NCBI GenBank assembly: GCA_029564595.1 | Contig: JAKQPS010000157.1 | Span: 5,985 to 69,984, forward strand | Reading direction: 5' to 3' | DNA length: 64,000 bases | Source of the DNA: a bacterium | GTDB taxonomy: Bacteria > UBP15 > UBA6099 | Shown: piece by piece, positions 1 to 7,874 of the stretch | Layout of the letters: every line of letters begins with the position of its first letter | Position numbering within the stretch: position 1 is the stretch's first letter | Notes under the pieces: generated by a model | The model's database searches: none | What the model saw: the letters and a program-made list of their open reading frames with translations, nothing else | Told to the model about the DNA's origin: nothing | Position numbers and translations under genes: made by a program

Positions 1-160
1 TGTTATGATATCCGAGAACGGCCCGGACCACTGCAAGGTGTTCAGGGTGGAGGTATTCGTGAACGGGGAGTCTCTCGCAACCGGAGAGGGGCGAAGCAAA
101 AAAGAAGCGGAGACGGAGGCGGCGCGCTCGGCGATATTGGGCATAAGCTCCGGCTCCTGA
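1..160 (+). CDS. rnc: Ribonuclease III, C-terminal fragment (dsRNA-binding domain)
   Basis: Only the last 52 codons are in the window, read from base 2 to a TGA at 158-160. They contain the end of a double-stranded RNA-binding domain: [17 protein letters not shown] followed by the [17 protein letters not shown] helix, whose lysine pair contacts the RNA phosphate backbone in this domain. RNase III cuts double-stranded rRNA and mRNA precursors. The order rnc-smc-ftsY is common in bacteria and supports the name. The catalytic domain lies upstream of the window and cannot be judged. There are 26 bases between this stop and the smc start, so one transcript is likely. Confidence 0.85.
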   Translation, partial: VMISENGPDHCKVFRVEVFVNGESLATGEGRSKKEAETEAARSAILGISSGS

Positions 161-186
161 GTCGATAATAAACAATAAGGCCCGCA

Positions 187-3100
187 ATGTATCTGAAATC
201 GGTGTCAATGTTCGGATTCAAGACGTTCGCCCGCCGGACGGTCTTTGAGTTCCGCGAGGGCGTCACCGCGGTGGTCGGCCCGAACGGAAGCGGAAAAAGC
301 AATCTGGTGGACGCGATAACGTGGGCGCTCGGCGAACAGAGCATGCGCTCGATCCGGGGCCGCAAACTCGAAGAGGTCGTCTACCACGGCAGCGCCAGCC
401 GCAAGCCCCTCGGCTTCGCCGAGGTCGTCCTAACTTTCGACAACGACGACGGCTATTTCCCGCTCCCTCAGAGCGAAATATCCATAACCAGAAGGTACTT
501 CAAATCCGGCGAGAGCGAGTTTGCCATCAACAACGAGCCTTGCAGGCTCAAGGATATTCAGGAACTTCTCATCGACACCGGACTGTCCACCACCAACTAT
601 TCGATTATCAATCAGGGCGACGTCGAATACGTCATCGACCTGTCTCCATCGCAGAGGCGCGAGATATTCGACGAGGCCGCCGGAATAAATAAATATAAAA
701 TCGAAAAAACGAAAACGCTGTCGAAAATCAAAGACACGAATATCAACATCTCCCGGCTGAAAGACATACTGACTGAGATATCCGAATCGCTGGGGCCGTT
801 GAAAGAGCAGGCGGAAAAGGCGAAACGGTATGACGAGATAGTGGAGGAGATGGAACGGCTGAAGCTGGGCGTCTTCGCGTCCGAGATAAGGCGTCTGAAG
901 AGCCGCTTGGAACAGCTTTCCGCCGAGGGAGAAGGTCTTAAGGCAAAGAGGGCGGAAGGGTTGAAGAAAGTCGGCGAGCTGAGGCAGTCGCGGGAGAACG
1001 TCGGAGCGGGGATAGACGGAGCGCGGGCGGAAATCGACTCGGCGCTGCGCGAATTGGCGGACATCGGCTCGAAGCTGGCGCGCGCGGAGGAATCCGCGAG
1101 GTTGCTGGCCCGCGCGGTGGAAGACGCGGACAGAAGGGCCGCCGCCGCCGACGTTGAAAAGACTGACATCTCAAAACAGGAGCAAACTCTAGAAAAAGAT
1201 ATAAAAGACCTTAGCGCGAAAGCCGAGCAGAAAAAACGCCGGCTCGAAGAAGCCGCCGCAGAGCTTGAAAGCGCGACGAAACAGTCCTCCGACGACCTGA
1301 AACTGAATAGGAAAGAGCTGACGGAGAAACGCGACGGGTTGCTGCCGGAAGCGGAGGAATTGAAGAAGATAGAGGCGCGGCTGGCGGGCGAACTGGCGGT
1401 GGCGAAGGACAGGCTGGCCGGGATGTCGGCGCGGGTGAAGTCCCTGACCGCCGCCCGGGATTCGGCGCGGGACAGGCTGGCTTCGGCGCGCGAACGGGGC
1501 AAGTCCGAGAGCGAAAAAGTTTCGCTATTTGAAAAGCAAATCCGCGAAAAAGAATCGCAGGCGGAAAAGCTTCGCGCTGGCATCGAGGAAACTTCCGCCG
1601 GGCGGGATAAAGCGCGGGCGGCGCTTGATGCGGTCGTCGCGGAGCGCAACGCTTTGTCTGCGCGGGTCGAAGCTATCGAACGCGTAGCGGGCCTGATGGC
1701 CGTGAGCGAAAAAGGAAAACAAACCGCCCGGCTCGCTGACGAGATTGAGATCAAAACCGGGTTCGAGCCTGCCGCGCGCCGCGCTCTGAATGAGCTTTTT
1801 AACGCTTCAATTTCGACTTCCGCAGACATAGGGAAAGCGCTCGAAGAGGCCGCCGACAGCGGGGCCGCGAGGCTGATTCTCGACTGGTTTGCCGGAGCCG
1901 GAGCGGCGGCGGCGGAGGCTCTCACAAAGAAAAAATGGGCGAAACGGCTCCTGTCGGACGCGGTGTCGGTCAAACCGGGCGCGCCGAAGGAGTTGCTGAA
2001 TGTATTCTCAATGTTCGCGCTCGCGGACACCGACGCGGAGATGAAAGAGGCGATTTCGGAACTGCCTCCGGGGGCCGGGGTTGTGAGGGCGGACGGAGCG
2101 GCGTGTTTCATCAACGGGACGTTGTTCACGGGCGAGGCTCTGCCTACCAGCGAGGCTGCAAGAGAGCGCGTGGCCGAGCTTAAGTCTGAACTCGAAAAGA
2201 AGAACGCGGAAGTCAAGGCGGGCCGCGCCGCGCGCGAAGAAGCTGAAAAGAAATACGCGGCCATGAGGACGTCGTCCGAAGAGGCTGGAAAAGAATTTAA
2301 CAAATTGAATATCGAACTGGCTGCGGCGCGCGAGCGCGCTGCGGCGGCTGTGGAGCGCGTCGAGATTCTGACGAAAGACCTAGAATCGGCGGAAAAAGCG
2401 CTGGCCGATTTCGCGTCGTCCGGGGGCGGCTCCGAGTCGGATGTCGCAAAACTGGAATCCGAATTCCGGAATGTTTCTGAAAAGAGAAAAGATATTGAGT
2501 CGGATTTAAAGTCGGCGCAGTGCGGGCTGGACGAGATTGCGGACGCTTTCAGGAAACGGGAGATGCGCGAGGTGGACTTGCGCGTCGAGATGGGAGAACT
2601 GAGGCGGGAGATAGAGGCGGCGGGCGACGCGGAGAAGTACAGGCAGGCGGAGTTGGAGCGGGCGCGCAGGAGAAGCGGGGACATTGAAGCGGAGAAGTCA
2701 AAACTGTCTGCGGACAGGCAGCGCACATCCGAAGAGATGAAGGCGGGCGAGGCGCTGGCAAAAGAGCTTGGGGCGTCGCGCGCGGCGGCGGAATCCGCGC
2801 TCGCGCAGAAACGTGCCGCGCTCAAAGGCATGGAAGACGAAAGCCTGAGGCTGCGCGGAGAGATACACGCCGTCGAAACCCGGCTTGAAGAGTTGAAAGA
2901 GGCGATGCTCGACAGCGAGATGAAGTGCGCGCGCGCGGAAACGCAACTCGAAGAGATAAGAAGGCAGTTCTCTGAGGAGTTCGACGATGTCTCCGAGGAG
3001 CGGGCGCTCGAAGAGACTGCCGACGGCGGCCCAGCGGGAAAAGGACGCTACCTCGCTCTGAAAAAAGAGCTTGAGACGCTTCAGCCGGTGAACATGCTGG

Positions 3101-3675
3101 CTATCGGCGAATATGAGGAGAAGTCCAACAGATTCGACCTGCTGAGCGAACAGATAGGCGACCTCGAAGACGCGCGCGCGACTCTGCTCGACATCGTGAA
3201 CGAGTACGACGACCGCAGCAGGTCGCAGTTCATGGAGACGTTCGAGCGGGTGCGTGAAAAATTTCAGGAGACGTTCGTCGAGATGTTCGGCGGCGGCGAG
3301 GCGGAGCTGATGCTTGTCGGCGACGGCGATCCGCTCGAATCGGGCGTGGATGTTTCCGTGCAGGTGCCCGGCAAGAGGATGAGGGCGATAACCCTTCTGT
3401 CCGGCGGCGAAAAAGCCCTTTGCGCGCTGGTTCTGATTTTCTCCATACTCAAAGTGAAACCCAGCCCGTTCTACGTGCTCGACGAGGTTGACGCCGGGCT
3501 TGACGAAAGCAATATTGTGCGGTTCCGCGAAATGCTGAAAAAACATTCGACCAACAGCCAGTTTCTGGTCGTCACCCACAACAAGGGAACGCTGGTGGGA
3601 GCCGACCAATTGTTCGGCATAACAATGGACAAACAGGAAGGATACTCGAAGCTCCTTACGGTATCCATGGAATAA
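187..3675 (+). CDS. smc: Chromosome segregation/condensation ATPase SMC
   Basis: 1162 residues, the usual size for bacterial SMC, the ATPase that compacts and helps separate chromosomes, working with ScpA and ScpB (not seen here). The N-terminal head carries a Walker A motif GPNGSGKSNLVDAI near residue 33. Long coiled-coil arms follow, rich in Glu, Lys, Ala and Arg (about 170-500 and 660-1000). A hinge sits between them at roughly 500-650. The C-terminal head has the ABC signature LLSGGEKALCALVLIFSI and Walker B FYVLDEVDAGLDE, with the switch histidine in VVTHNK. The ATG is preceded by a weak AAGG. The gene ends five bases before ftsY, so the two are co-transcribed. A long open frame on the opposite strand inside it is a composition artefact. 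Confidence 0.97.
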   Translation: MYLKSVSMFGFKTFARRTVFEFREGVTAVVGPNGSGKSNLVDAITWALGEQSMRSIRGRKLEEVVYHGSASRKPLGFAEVVLTFDNDDGYFPLPQSEISITRRYFKSGESEFAINNEPCRLKDIQELLIDTGLSTTNYSIINQGDVEYVIDLSPSQRREIFDEAAGINKYKIEKTKTLSKIKDTNINISRLKDILTEISESLGPLKEQAEKAKRYDEIVEEMERLKLGVFASEIRRLKSRLEQLSAEGEGLKAKRAEGLKKVGELRQSRENVGAGIDGARAEIDSALRELADIGSKLARAEESARLLARAVEDADRRAAAADVEKTDISKQEQTLEKDIKDLSAKAEQKKRRLEEAAAELESATKQSSDDLKLNRKELTEKRDGLLPEAEELKKIEARLAGELAVAKDRLAGMSARVKSLTAARDSARDRLASARERGKSESEKVSLFEKQIREKESQAEKLRAGIEETSAGRDKARAALDAVVAERNALSARVEAIERVAGLMAVSEKGKQTARLADEIEIKTGFEPAARRALNELFNASISTSADIGKALEEAADSGAARLILDWFAGAGAAAAEALTKKKWAKRLLSDAVSVKPGAPKELLNVFSMFALADTDAEMKEAISELPPGAGVVRADGAACFINGTLFTGEALPTSEAARERVAELKSELEKKNAEVKAGRAAREEAEKKYAAMRTSSEEAGKEFNKLNIELAAARERAAAAVERVEILTKDLESAEKALADFASSGGGSESDVAKLESEFRNVSEKRKDIESDLKSAQCGLDEIADAFRKREMREVDLRVEMGELRREIEAAGDAEKYRQAELERARRRSGDIEAEKSKLSADRQRTSEEMKAGEALAKELGASRAAAESALAQKRAALKGMEDESLRLRGEIHAVETRLEELKEAMLDSEMKCARAETQLEEIRRQFSEEFDDVSEERALEETADGGPAGKGRYLALKKELETLQPVNMLAIGEYEEKSNRFDLLSEQIGDLEDARATLLDIVNEYDDRSRSQFMETFERVREKFQETFVEMFGGGEAELMLVGDGDPLESGVDVSVQVPGKRMRAITLLSGGEKALCALVLIFSILKVKPSPFYVLDEVDAGLDESNIVRFREMLKKHSTNSQFLVVTHNKGTLVGADQLFGITMDKQEGYSKLLTVSME

Positions 3676-3680
3676 CAACC

Positions 3681-4601
3681 ATGTTCGACAGATTGAAGAA
3701 GGGTCTCAAGAAGACCAGCGACAGCTTACGGCATAAAATTTCAGCCGCCATAGGGCGGGCGGTGAAGATAGACGACGAGTTCTGCGAGAGGCTGGAAGAG
3801 GCTTTGCTGCTTTCAGACGTTGGCGCGTCGACCGCCGCGCTTATCGTGGATGAAATCAAGAGCAAGGCGATGGAAAAGCGCCCGGCGGACGCGGAGGCTC
3901 TAAACGCGCTCGTCGTGGACATACTCGCCGAGATACTCGAATCGGGGGCGGCCGCCGAACCGCTGGCCCCCGGCCTGAACGTCGTCATGATGATGGGCGT
4001 GAACGGCTCCGGAAAAACCACGACGATAGGCAAGTTGGCAATGCGCTACAAAGCCGAAGGGCGCAAGGTGATGCTGGCGGCGTGCGACACGTTCCGGGCG
4101 GCGGCTTCCGAGCAGCTTGAGATATGGGCCAAGCGGTCGGACGTGCCGATAATAAGGCAGAGGGAAGGCGCGGACCCGTCGGCGGTCATGTACGACGCGA
4201 TACAGGCCGCGCGCGCGCGCGGCGCAGACCTGCTTATCGCCGACACCGCCGGACGCCTTCACACCCAGTCCAACCTCATGCGCGAACTGCAGAAAATCCA
4301 GCGCGTGGCTGTGGAAAAAGCCGGGGTCGAGAACTTCAGGGCGTGGCTCGTCCTCGACTCGACCATCGGAAGAAACTCGTACAATCAGGTTCAGCAGTTC
4401 GGACAGGCCGTCCCTGTGGACGCGTTGGTGCTGACCAAGATGGACGGAACGGCGCGCGGCGGCGTCGTGTTCTCCATACTCAAGGAATGGCGCATGCCGA
4501 TAATGTTCGTCGGCGTCGGAGAAAAGATGGAAGACCTGCTCCCGTTCAACGCCTCGGAATTTTCCCGCGCTCTCCTCGGCGACGCCGTTGATCCGGCCTG
4601 A
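3681..4601 (+). CDS. ftsY: Signal recognition particle receptor FtsY
   Basis: 306 residues. FtsY is the membrane-associated GTPase that docks SRP-ribosome complexes at the translocon. A short N domain (about 1-90) is followed by the G domain: G1 GVNGSGKTTTIGKLA, the DTFRAAA element, G3 DTAGRLHTQ, G4 TKMDG and the closing GVGEKMEDLLPF. There is no long acidic A domain, as in many non-enterobacterial FtsY proteins. The DATTGQN-like stretch reads LDSTIGRNSYNQ, with Ser for Ala and Arg for Gln, a mild departure. It starts five bases after smc with no strong ribosome site, so translation may be coupled to smc. Confidence 0.95.
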   Translation: MFDRLKKGLKKTSDSLRHKISAAIGRAVKIDDEFCERLEEALLLSDVGASTAALIVDEIKSKAMEKRPADAEALNALVVDILAEILESGAAAEPLAPGLNVVMMMGVNGSGKTTTIGKLAMRYKAEGRKVMLAACDTFRAAASEQLEIWAKRSDVPIIRQREGADPSAVMYDAIQAARARGADLLIADTAGRLHTQSNLMRELQKIQRVAVEKAGVENFRAWLVLDSTIGRNSYNQVQQFGQAVPVDALVLTKMDGTARGGVVFSILKEWRMPIMFVGVGEKMEDLLPFNASEFSRALLGDAVDPA

Positions 4602-4672
4602 AACTGAAAAACCGAAAAAATCCGAAAATACCGCGAAAAAGTTTTCGCCTTTGGCGATTGGGGAAAAACCCT

Positions 4673-4702
4673 TTGAACCCGAATCCTTCATTAGGATTCG
4701 GG
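4673..4702 (+). repeat. Terminal fragment of the dispersed repeat element (copy C)
   Basis: Bases 4673-4701 match 62401-62429 at 28 of 29 positions (TTGAACCCGAATCC, then T or G, then TCATTAGGATTCGG). The unit contains its own small inverted repeat, GAATCC...GGATTC. Only this end is present; the sequence after 4702 does not resemble the rest of the element. It lies about 70 bases behind ftsY. Probably a decayed or incomplete copy. Confidence 0.75.
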
Positions 4703-4732
4703 ATTATTATCAACCCAAAGAGCGACAGACGA

Positions 4733-4763
4733 TTGACAACAAGACCGCTCGATATGATATAGT
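4733..4763 (+). promoter_or_regulatory. Possible sigma-70 promoter
   Basis: TTGACA at 4733-4738 is a perfect -35. The -10 is ambiguous: TATGAT at 4753-4758 gives a 14-base spacer and TATAGT at 4758-4763 gives 19, neither ideal. It would transcribe toward the NfeD/flotillin pair. Confidence 0.35.
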
Positions 4764-4962
4764 ATCTTCAAGCGAGAACAGCACGAATAACGGAGGCGTA
4801 AATAGGCGGCTGACTCTTCCTGTATTATCAATAGTGTTATTTGGTTATTCTAGTTGTTCAGTTTTGATACGATTCATATCGCGGTATCAGATGGAAACAG
4901 TGAATAAAAGAATCGCTTTATCACTACAGACGCCACATCAAGGAAAATGACGCTATCATTTA

Positions 4963-4991
4963 TTGACTTTTTAGATATTTACGAATAACGT
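4963..4991 (+). promoter_or_regulatory. Possible promoter for the NfeD/flotillin pair
   Basis: TTGACT at 4963-4968 is 17 bases from TAACGT at 4986-4991. The -35 is good and the -10 poor. The spacing to the ATG at 5024 would give a leader of about 25 bases containing GAAGGTG. Confidence 0.3.
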
Positions 4992-5023
4992 TAAGCAATA
5001 TTCTTGTTTATGAAGGTGAAAAA

Positions 5024-5593
5024 ATGGAAGCATGGTGGGGTGCGTTAAGCTCTTTTGAAAAGGTGTTTTGGGCTGTTGCTGTCGTATTCTCGGTGTTCTT
5101 CTTGCTCCAACTCATATTCACTTTCGCAGGGGGCGACGACATCGACTCCGGGGACGTAGATCCGAGTAGCGACACGCATAGCGATTTATTTCTTGGTTTT
5201 TTCACCATCAGAAACATGGTGGCGTTTTTTCTCGGTTTCTCTTGGTTTGGTTTGGCCTGCTTGGAGAAAGGCTTGTCGAAGTCGCTCACGGTAATCATCG
5301 CCGGTGTTTGCGGCGTTGGAACCGTAGCGCTGGTGATGCTGCTTATGAAAGGGCTTTCTTCCATGAAAAGCAGCGGAACTTTGTCGCTGAAAAACGCCAT
5401 CGGAAAAGAAGGCTCTGTAACAATAGCAGTGCCAGAAAATATGAATGGAAGAGGTAAGATAAATATTGTCCTTCAGGGAAGGTTGGTAGAGCTTGATGCG
5501 GCAACAAAGGGAGCTAGGCTAAATAAGGGAGAACAGGTAAAAGTAACAGAGACGATCGGGGATCAAACCTTGGTGATTGAAAAAATCAAATAA
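5024..5593 (+). CDS. NfeD-like membrane protein (flotillin partner)
   Basis: 189 residues. Three hydrophobic segments (about 12-36, 55-78 and 86-108) precede a soluble C-terminal domain from about 118 that looks like the NfeD OB fold: IGKEGSVTIAVPENMNGRGK, then IVLQGRLVELDAAT, then GEQVKVTETIGDQTLVIEKI. The acidic loop GGDDIDSGDVDPSSD between the first segments is unusual. Short NfeD proteins of this kind (YuaF type) are encoded with flotillins and are thought to modulate membrane microdomain assembly. Here the flotillin gene follows after 23 bases. The ATG has a good GAAGGTG site five bases upstream. The exact role is inferred from family and neighbour. Confidence 0.8.
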   Translation: MEAWWGALSSFEKVFWAVAVVFSVFFLLQLIFTFAGGDDIDSGDVDPSSDTHSDLFLGFFTIRNMVAFFLGFSWFGLACLEKGLSKSLTVIIAGVCGVGTVALVMLLMKGLSSMKSSGTLSLKNAIGKEGSVTIAVPENMNGRGKINIVLQGRLVELDAATKGARLNKGEQVKVTETIGDQTLVIEKIK

Positions 5594-5616
5594 AGATATT
5601 GGCGGGGGAATATTAA

Positions 5617-7194
5617 ATGTACATGCTTATCGGTCTTGTTGTAGTGGCAGTTGTGCTTTTCGCGACTTTGCTCGCCGCGATGACAAGGTACCGGCGGTGT
5701 CCGTCGGACCAGATCATGGTCGTTTATGGGAAAGTGGCGAAGGGTCAAACATCGAAGTGCATACATGGTGGCGCGTCGTTCGTCTGGCCGCTTTTTCAGG
5801 CTTGCGAGTATCTTGACCTCACCCCGATGACAATCGACATCGGCCTGAAAAACGCGCTGTCGAATCAGAATATAAGGGTGGATGTCCCATCTCGATTCAC
5901 CATAGGGATTTCCACCAATCCATCGGTTATGACTGTAGCAGCCGAACGCCTTCTCAGCATGAGCAGGGAGCAAATTGAGGAGAACGCCAAAGACATTATT
6001 TTCGGGCAACTCCGCGCGACTATAGCAACAATGAGCATTGAAGAGATCAATGCGAAACGTGAAAAGTTCGAAGAAGAAGTGATGAAAAATGTCGAGACGG
6101 AGCTAGAGAAGCTCGGCCTCAAGTTAATAAATGTGAATATCACCGATATTTCCGATGAATCTGGATACATTGAGGCGTTAGGGAAAAAAGCGGCTGCCGA
6201 GGCCATAAACAAAGCCAAGGTGGAAGTGGCCCAGCAGGAAAGAGACGGAAAAACAGGCGAAGCGAACGCGCAACAGCAGATGCGCGTAAATATCGCCAAT
6301 GCCGAAAAAGACGGATTGACCGGCGAGGCGAACGCGCAACAGCAGATGCGCGTCAATATTGCCAATGCCGAAAGAGACGGAAAAACCGGCGAAGCGAACG
6401 CGCAACAGCAGATGCGAGTTAACATTGCCGATGCTGAAAGAGACGGCAAAACCGGCGAGGCGAACGCGCAACAGCAGATGCGAGTTAACGTTGCAAAAGC
6501 CAACGCCGAAGCCATTAAAGGAGAGAACACCGCTAAAGTAGTCGAGGCCAACTCGCACGCTGACAGACGAGAAGCGGAAGCCGAAGCGGAGAGAAAAGCC
6601 GTCGCTGCGGAAAAAACAAAAGCCGCCGAGGCCGCCACCCTAGCCTACATAGCCGAGAAAAAGGCGGAGGAAGCAAGGGCGGATAGAGAGAAGTCCACTC
6701 GAAAAGCCGATGTGATTGTGCCGGCTGAGATAGAGAAAGAAAAATTAATCATAGAAGCGGAAGCGGCAAAGGAACAACAGACGCTCAAAGGACAGGGAGA
6801 AGGAGCGGAAATAAGAGAGCGGCTAAGCGGAGAAGCGGCTGGCATTCAGGAAATACTCAAAAAGAAAGCCGAGGGTTTCGCGGAGATGGTAAAAGCCGCG
6901 AACGGCGACGCGGAAAAAGCCGCCATGTTGCTCATAGTGGAGCAGTTGCCGGAAATCGTGAGAGCGCAGGCTGAGGCTATCAGCAAAATTAAATTCGACA
7001 AGATCGTAGTGTGGGACAGCGGCAGCGGCAATGGCGGCGGCTCGACCGCGTCCAACTGGTTGGGCAGTTTCACGAAAATGTTGCCCGCGATGCACGATGT
7101 CTGCGAGATGGCCGGAGTCAGTCTTCCCGAATTTCTTGGAAAAATTAAAGAGCAGGAAAATTCGGAAAACAATCCGGACGCCCCTAAAGCATAA
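5617..7194 (+). CDS. Flotillin-like SPFH/band-7 protein with internal tandem repeat
   Basis: 525 residues. A membrane anchor lies at 3-22, then RYRRCPSDQIMVVYGK begins an SPFH domain (about 25-190) of the flotillin type. A long Ala/Glu/Lys-rich coiled coil (about 190-440) includes AEATxAE-like stretches typical of flotillins. A Gly/Ser-rich linker and a tail (MLPAMHDVCEMAGVSLPEFLG) finish it. Flotillins assemble into large cages or rafts on the inner membrane face. Residues 208-295 are four nearly identical 22-residue units (ERDGKTGEANAQQQMRVNIANA broken as ERDGKTGEAN / AQQQMRVNIANA), which lengthens the coil. The gene follows the NfeD-like gene; a GGGGGA site precedes the ATG. Confidence 0.88.
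   Translation: MYMLIGLVVVAVVLFATLLAAMTRYRRCPSDQIMVVYGKVAKGQTSKCIHGGASFVWPLFQACEYLDLTPMTIDIGLKNALSNQNIRVDVPSRFTIGISTNPSVMTVAAERLLSMSREQIEENAKDIIFGQLRATIATMSIEEINAKREKFEEEVMKNVETELEKLGLKLINVNITDISDESGYIEALGKKAAAEAINKAKVEVAQQERDGKTGEANAQQQMRVNIANAEKDGLTGEANAQQQMRVNIANAERDGKTGEANAQQQMRVNIADAERDGKTGEANAQQQMRVNVAKANAEAIKGENTAKVVEANSHADRREAEAEAERKAVAAEKTKAAEAATLAYIAEKKAEEARADREKSTRKADVIVPAEIEKEKLIIEAEAAKEQQTLKGQGEGAEIRERLSGEAAGIQEILKKKAEGFAEMVKAANGDAEKAAMLLIVEQLPEIVRAQAEAISKIKFDKIVVWDSGSGNGGGSTASNWLGSFTKMLPAMHDVCEMAGVSLPEFLGKIKEQENSENNPDAPKA
6238..6501 (+). repeat. Four in-frame 66-bp tandem repeats inside the flotillin gene
   Basis: Each unit codes 22 residues beginning E(R/K)DG(K/L)TGEANAQQQ. Copies start at 6238, 6304, 6370 and 6436. 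Units differ at a few residues (K/L at position 5, N/D/K near the end) and at synonymous sites. The unit length is a multiple of three, so copy number could change without frameshift. Confidence 0.95.
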
Positions 7195-7264
7195 CCAAGT
7201 CTCGCTCTGAAAAATGGGTGAATGACAGATTATGCCTATTTATGATTTGTTTTTACCCATCTCA

Positions 7265-7287
7265 CACCCGCAACGGGGTTGTGGGTG
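7265..7287 (+). terminator. Stem-loop after the flotillin gene
   Basis: CACCCGCAAC at 7265-7274 can pair with GTTGTGGGTG at 7278-7287 at nine of ten positions, with a three-base loop. No T-run follows, so it may be a 3'-end stabiliser rather than an intrinsic terminator. It sits 70 bases after the flotillin stop. Confidence 0.4.
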
Positions 7288-7350
7288 GCGCCCAGCGCAA
7301 TGGGTAGAATCATCTAATAATATGTATAATTGTGAAGGGGCATATTAGCA

Positions 7351-7746
7351 ATGTTATTCTTATTGTTAATATTTTCAGCGGGTGGTATCGAAGTCGCATA
7401 CAATGTGGTAAAGAAAAGACATCGCGCGTTTAAAAATTTAGCATTTATAAATGTTCTTGTGGCAGCGTTCGTCATGATGCTCACAAGAGATGTGTCTGGT
7501 GAACATCTATCATTTAATCTTTGCATAAATCCTATTGCTTTGATTGTTTTTGTTGCAAATCTCATTATCTTCAATAAATACTATTTATCGTTGGCGATCA
7601 AGACAAGAAAAGAAAACATTGCGTTTGAGCAAAATCATCTTGATGGACAAGATGTAAATGTTGCCATAAAGGTTGTTGCGGCTATAAGCTATATTTTATT
7701 ATATTTTGCCATTGTATACATGATATTAACAGGAAACAATGGGTAG
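7351..7746 (+). CDS. Small multi-pass membrane protein, unknown
   Basis: 131 residues that I do not recognise. Hydrophobic segments lie at about 1-14, 30-44, 57-77 and 106-127, with a charged cytoplasm-like stretch (KTRKENIAFEQNHLDGQD) before the last one. Codon use is AT-richer than in the flanking core genes, in line with the whole 4.7-7.8 kb patch, which may have been acquired together. AAGGGG lies about 11 bases before the ATG, and TATAAT at 7325-7330 could be its -10, although no good -35 is visible. The gene stands alone and converges on the LptD-like gene. Confidence 0.6.
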   Translation: MLFLLLIFSAGGIEVAYNVVKKRHRAFKNLAFINVLVAAFVMMLTRDVSGEHLSFNLCINPIALIVFVANLIIFNKYYLSLAIKTRKENIAFEQNHLDGQDVNVAIKVVAAISYILLYFAIVYMILTGNNG

Positions 7747-7874
7747 TGACTGCGAGAAAAACGGACATTCGTCGCGAAAAGCTGGCACGGCGAGATGGTT
7801 AAAATCAAACAGCGCTTCGTATAAGGATATCGTTTTAAGAATTTGATAATTGAACAGTGTTGAGTGAATCCGGC

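Larger units (their letters stand above)
4602..5023. other. Intergenic stretch: repeat fragment, two possible promoters, remnant ORF
   Basis: These 422 bases hold no gene I can support. GCGAAAA and TTTTCGC at 4633-4648 could fold as a tight hairpin behind ftsY. A 30-base end of the dispersed repeat lies at 4673-4702. TTGACA at 4733 is followed by TATGAT/TATAGT. A 120-codon open frame (4588-4950) runs through the repeat fragment and over the ftsY stop. Its late part resembles a lipoprotein signal (LPVLSIVLFGYSSC) and a GGAGG lies at about 4792, but no ATG, GTG or TTG follows it in frame at a usable distance. I read it as a remnant or chance frame. Base composition turns AT-rich from about 4700. 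Confidence 0.5.

Noticed and set aside
612-2831. Very long antisense open frame inside smc
   Set aside because: Ser/Ala-rich shadow of a GC-biased gene, with no signal peptide, motifs or ribosome site. Similar antisense frames at 16457-18646 and 50464-51900 were rejected for the same reason.
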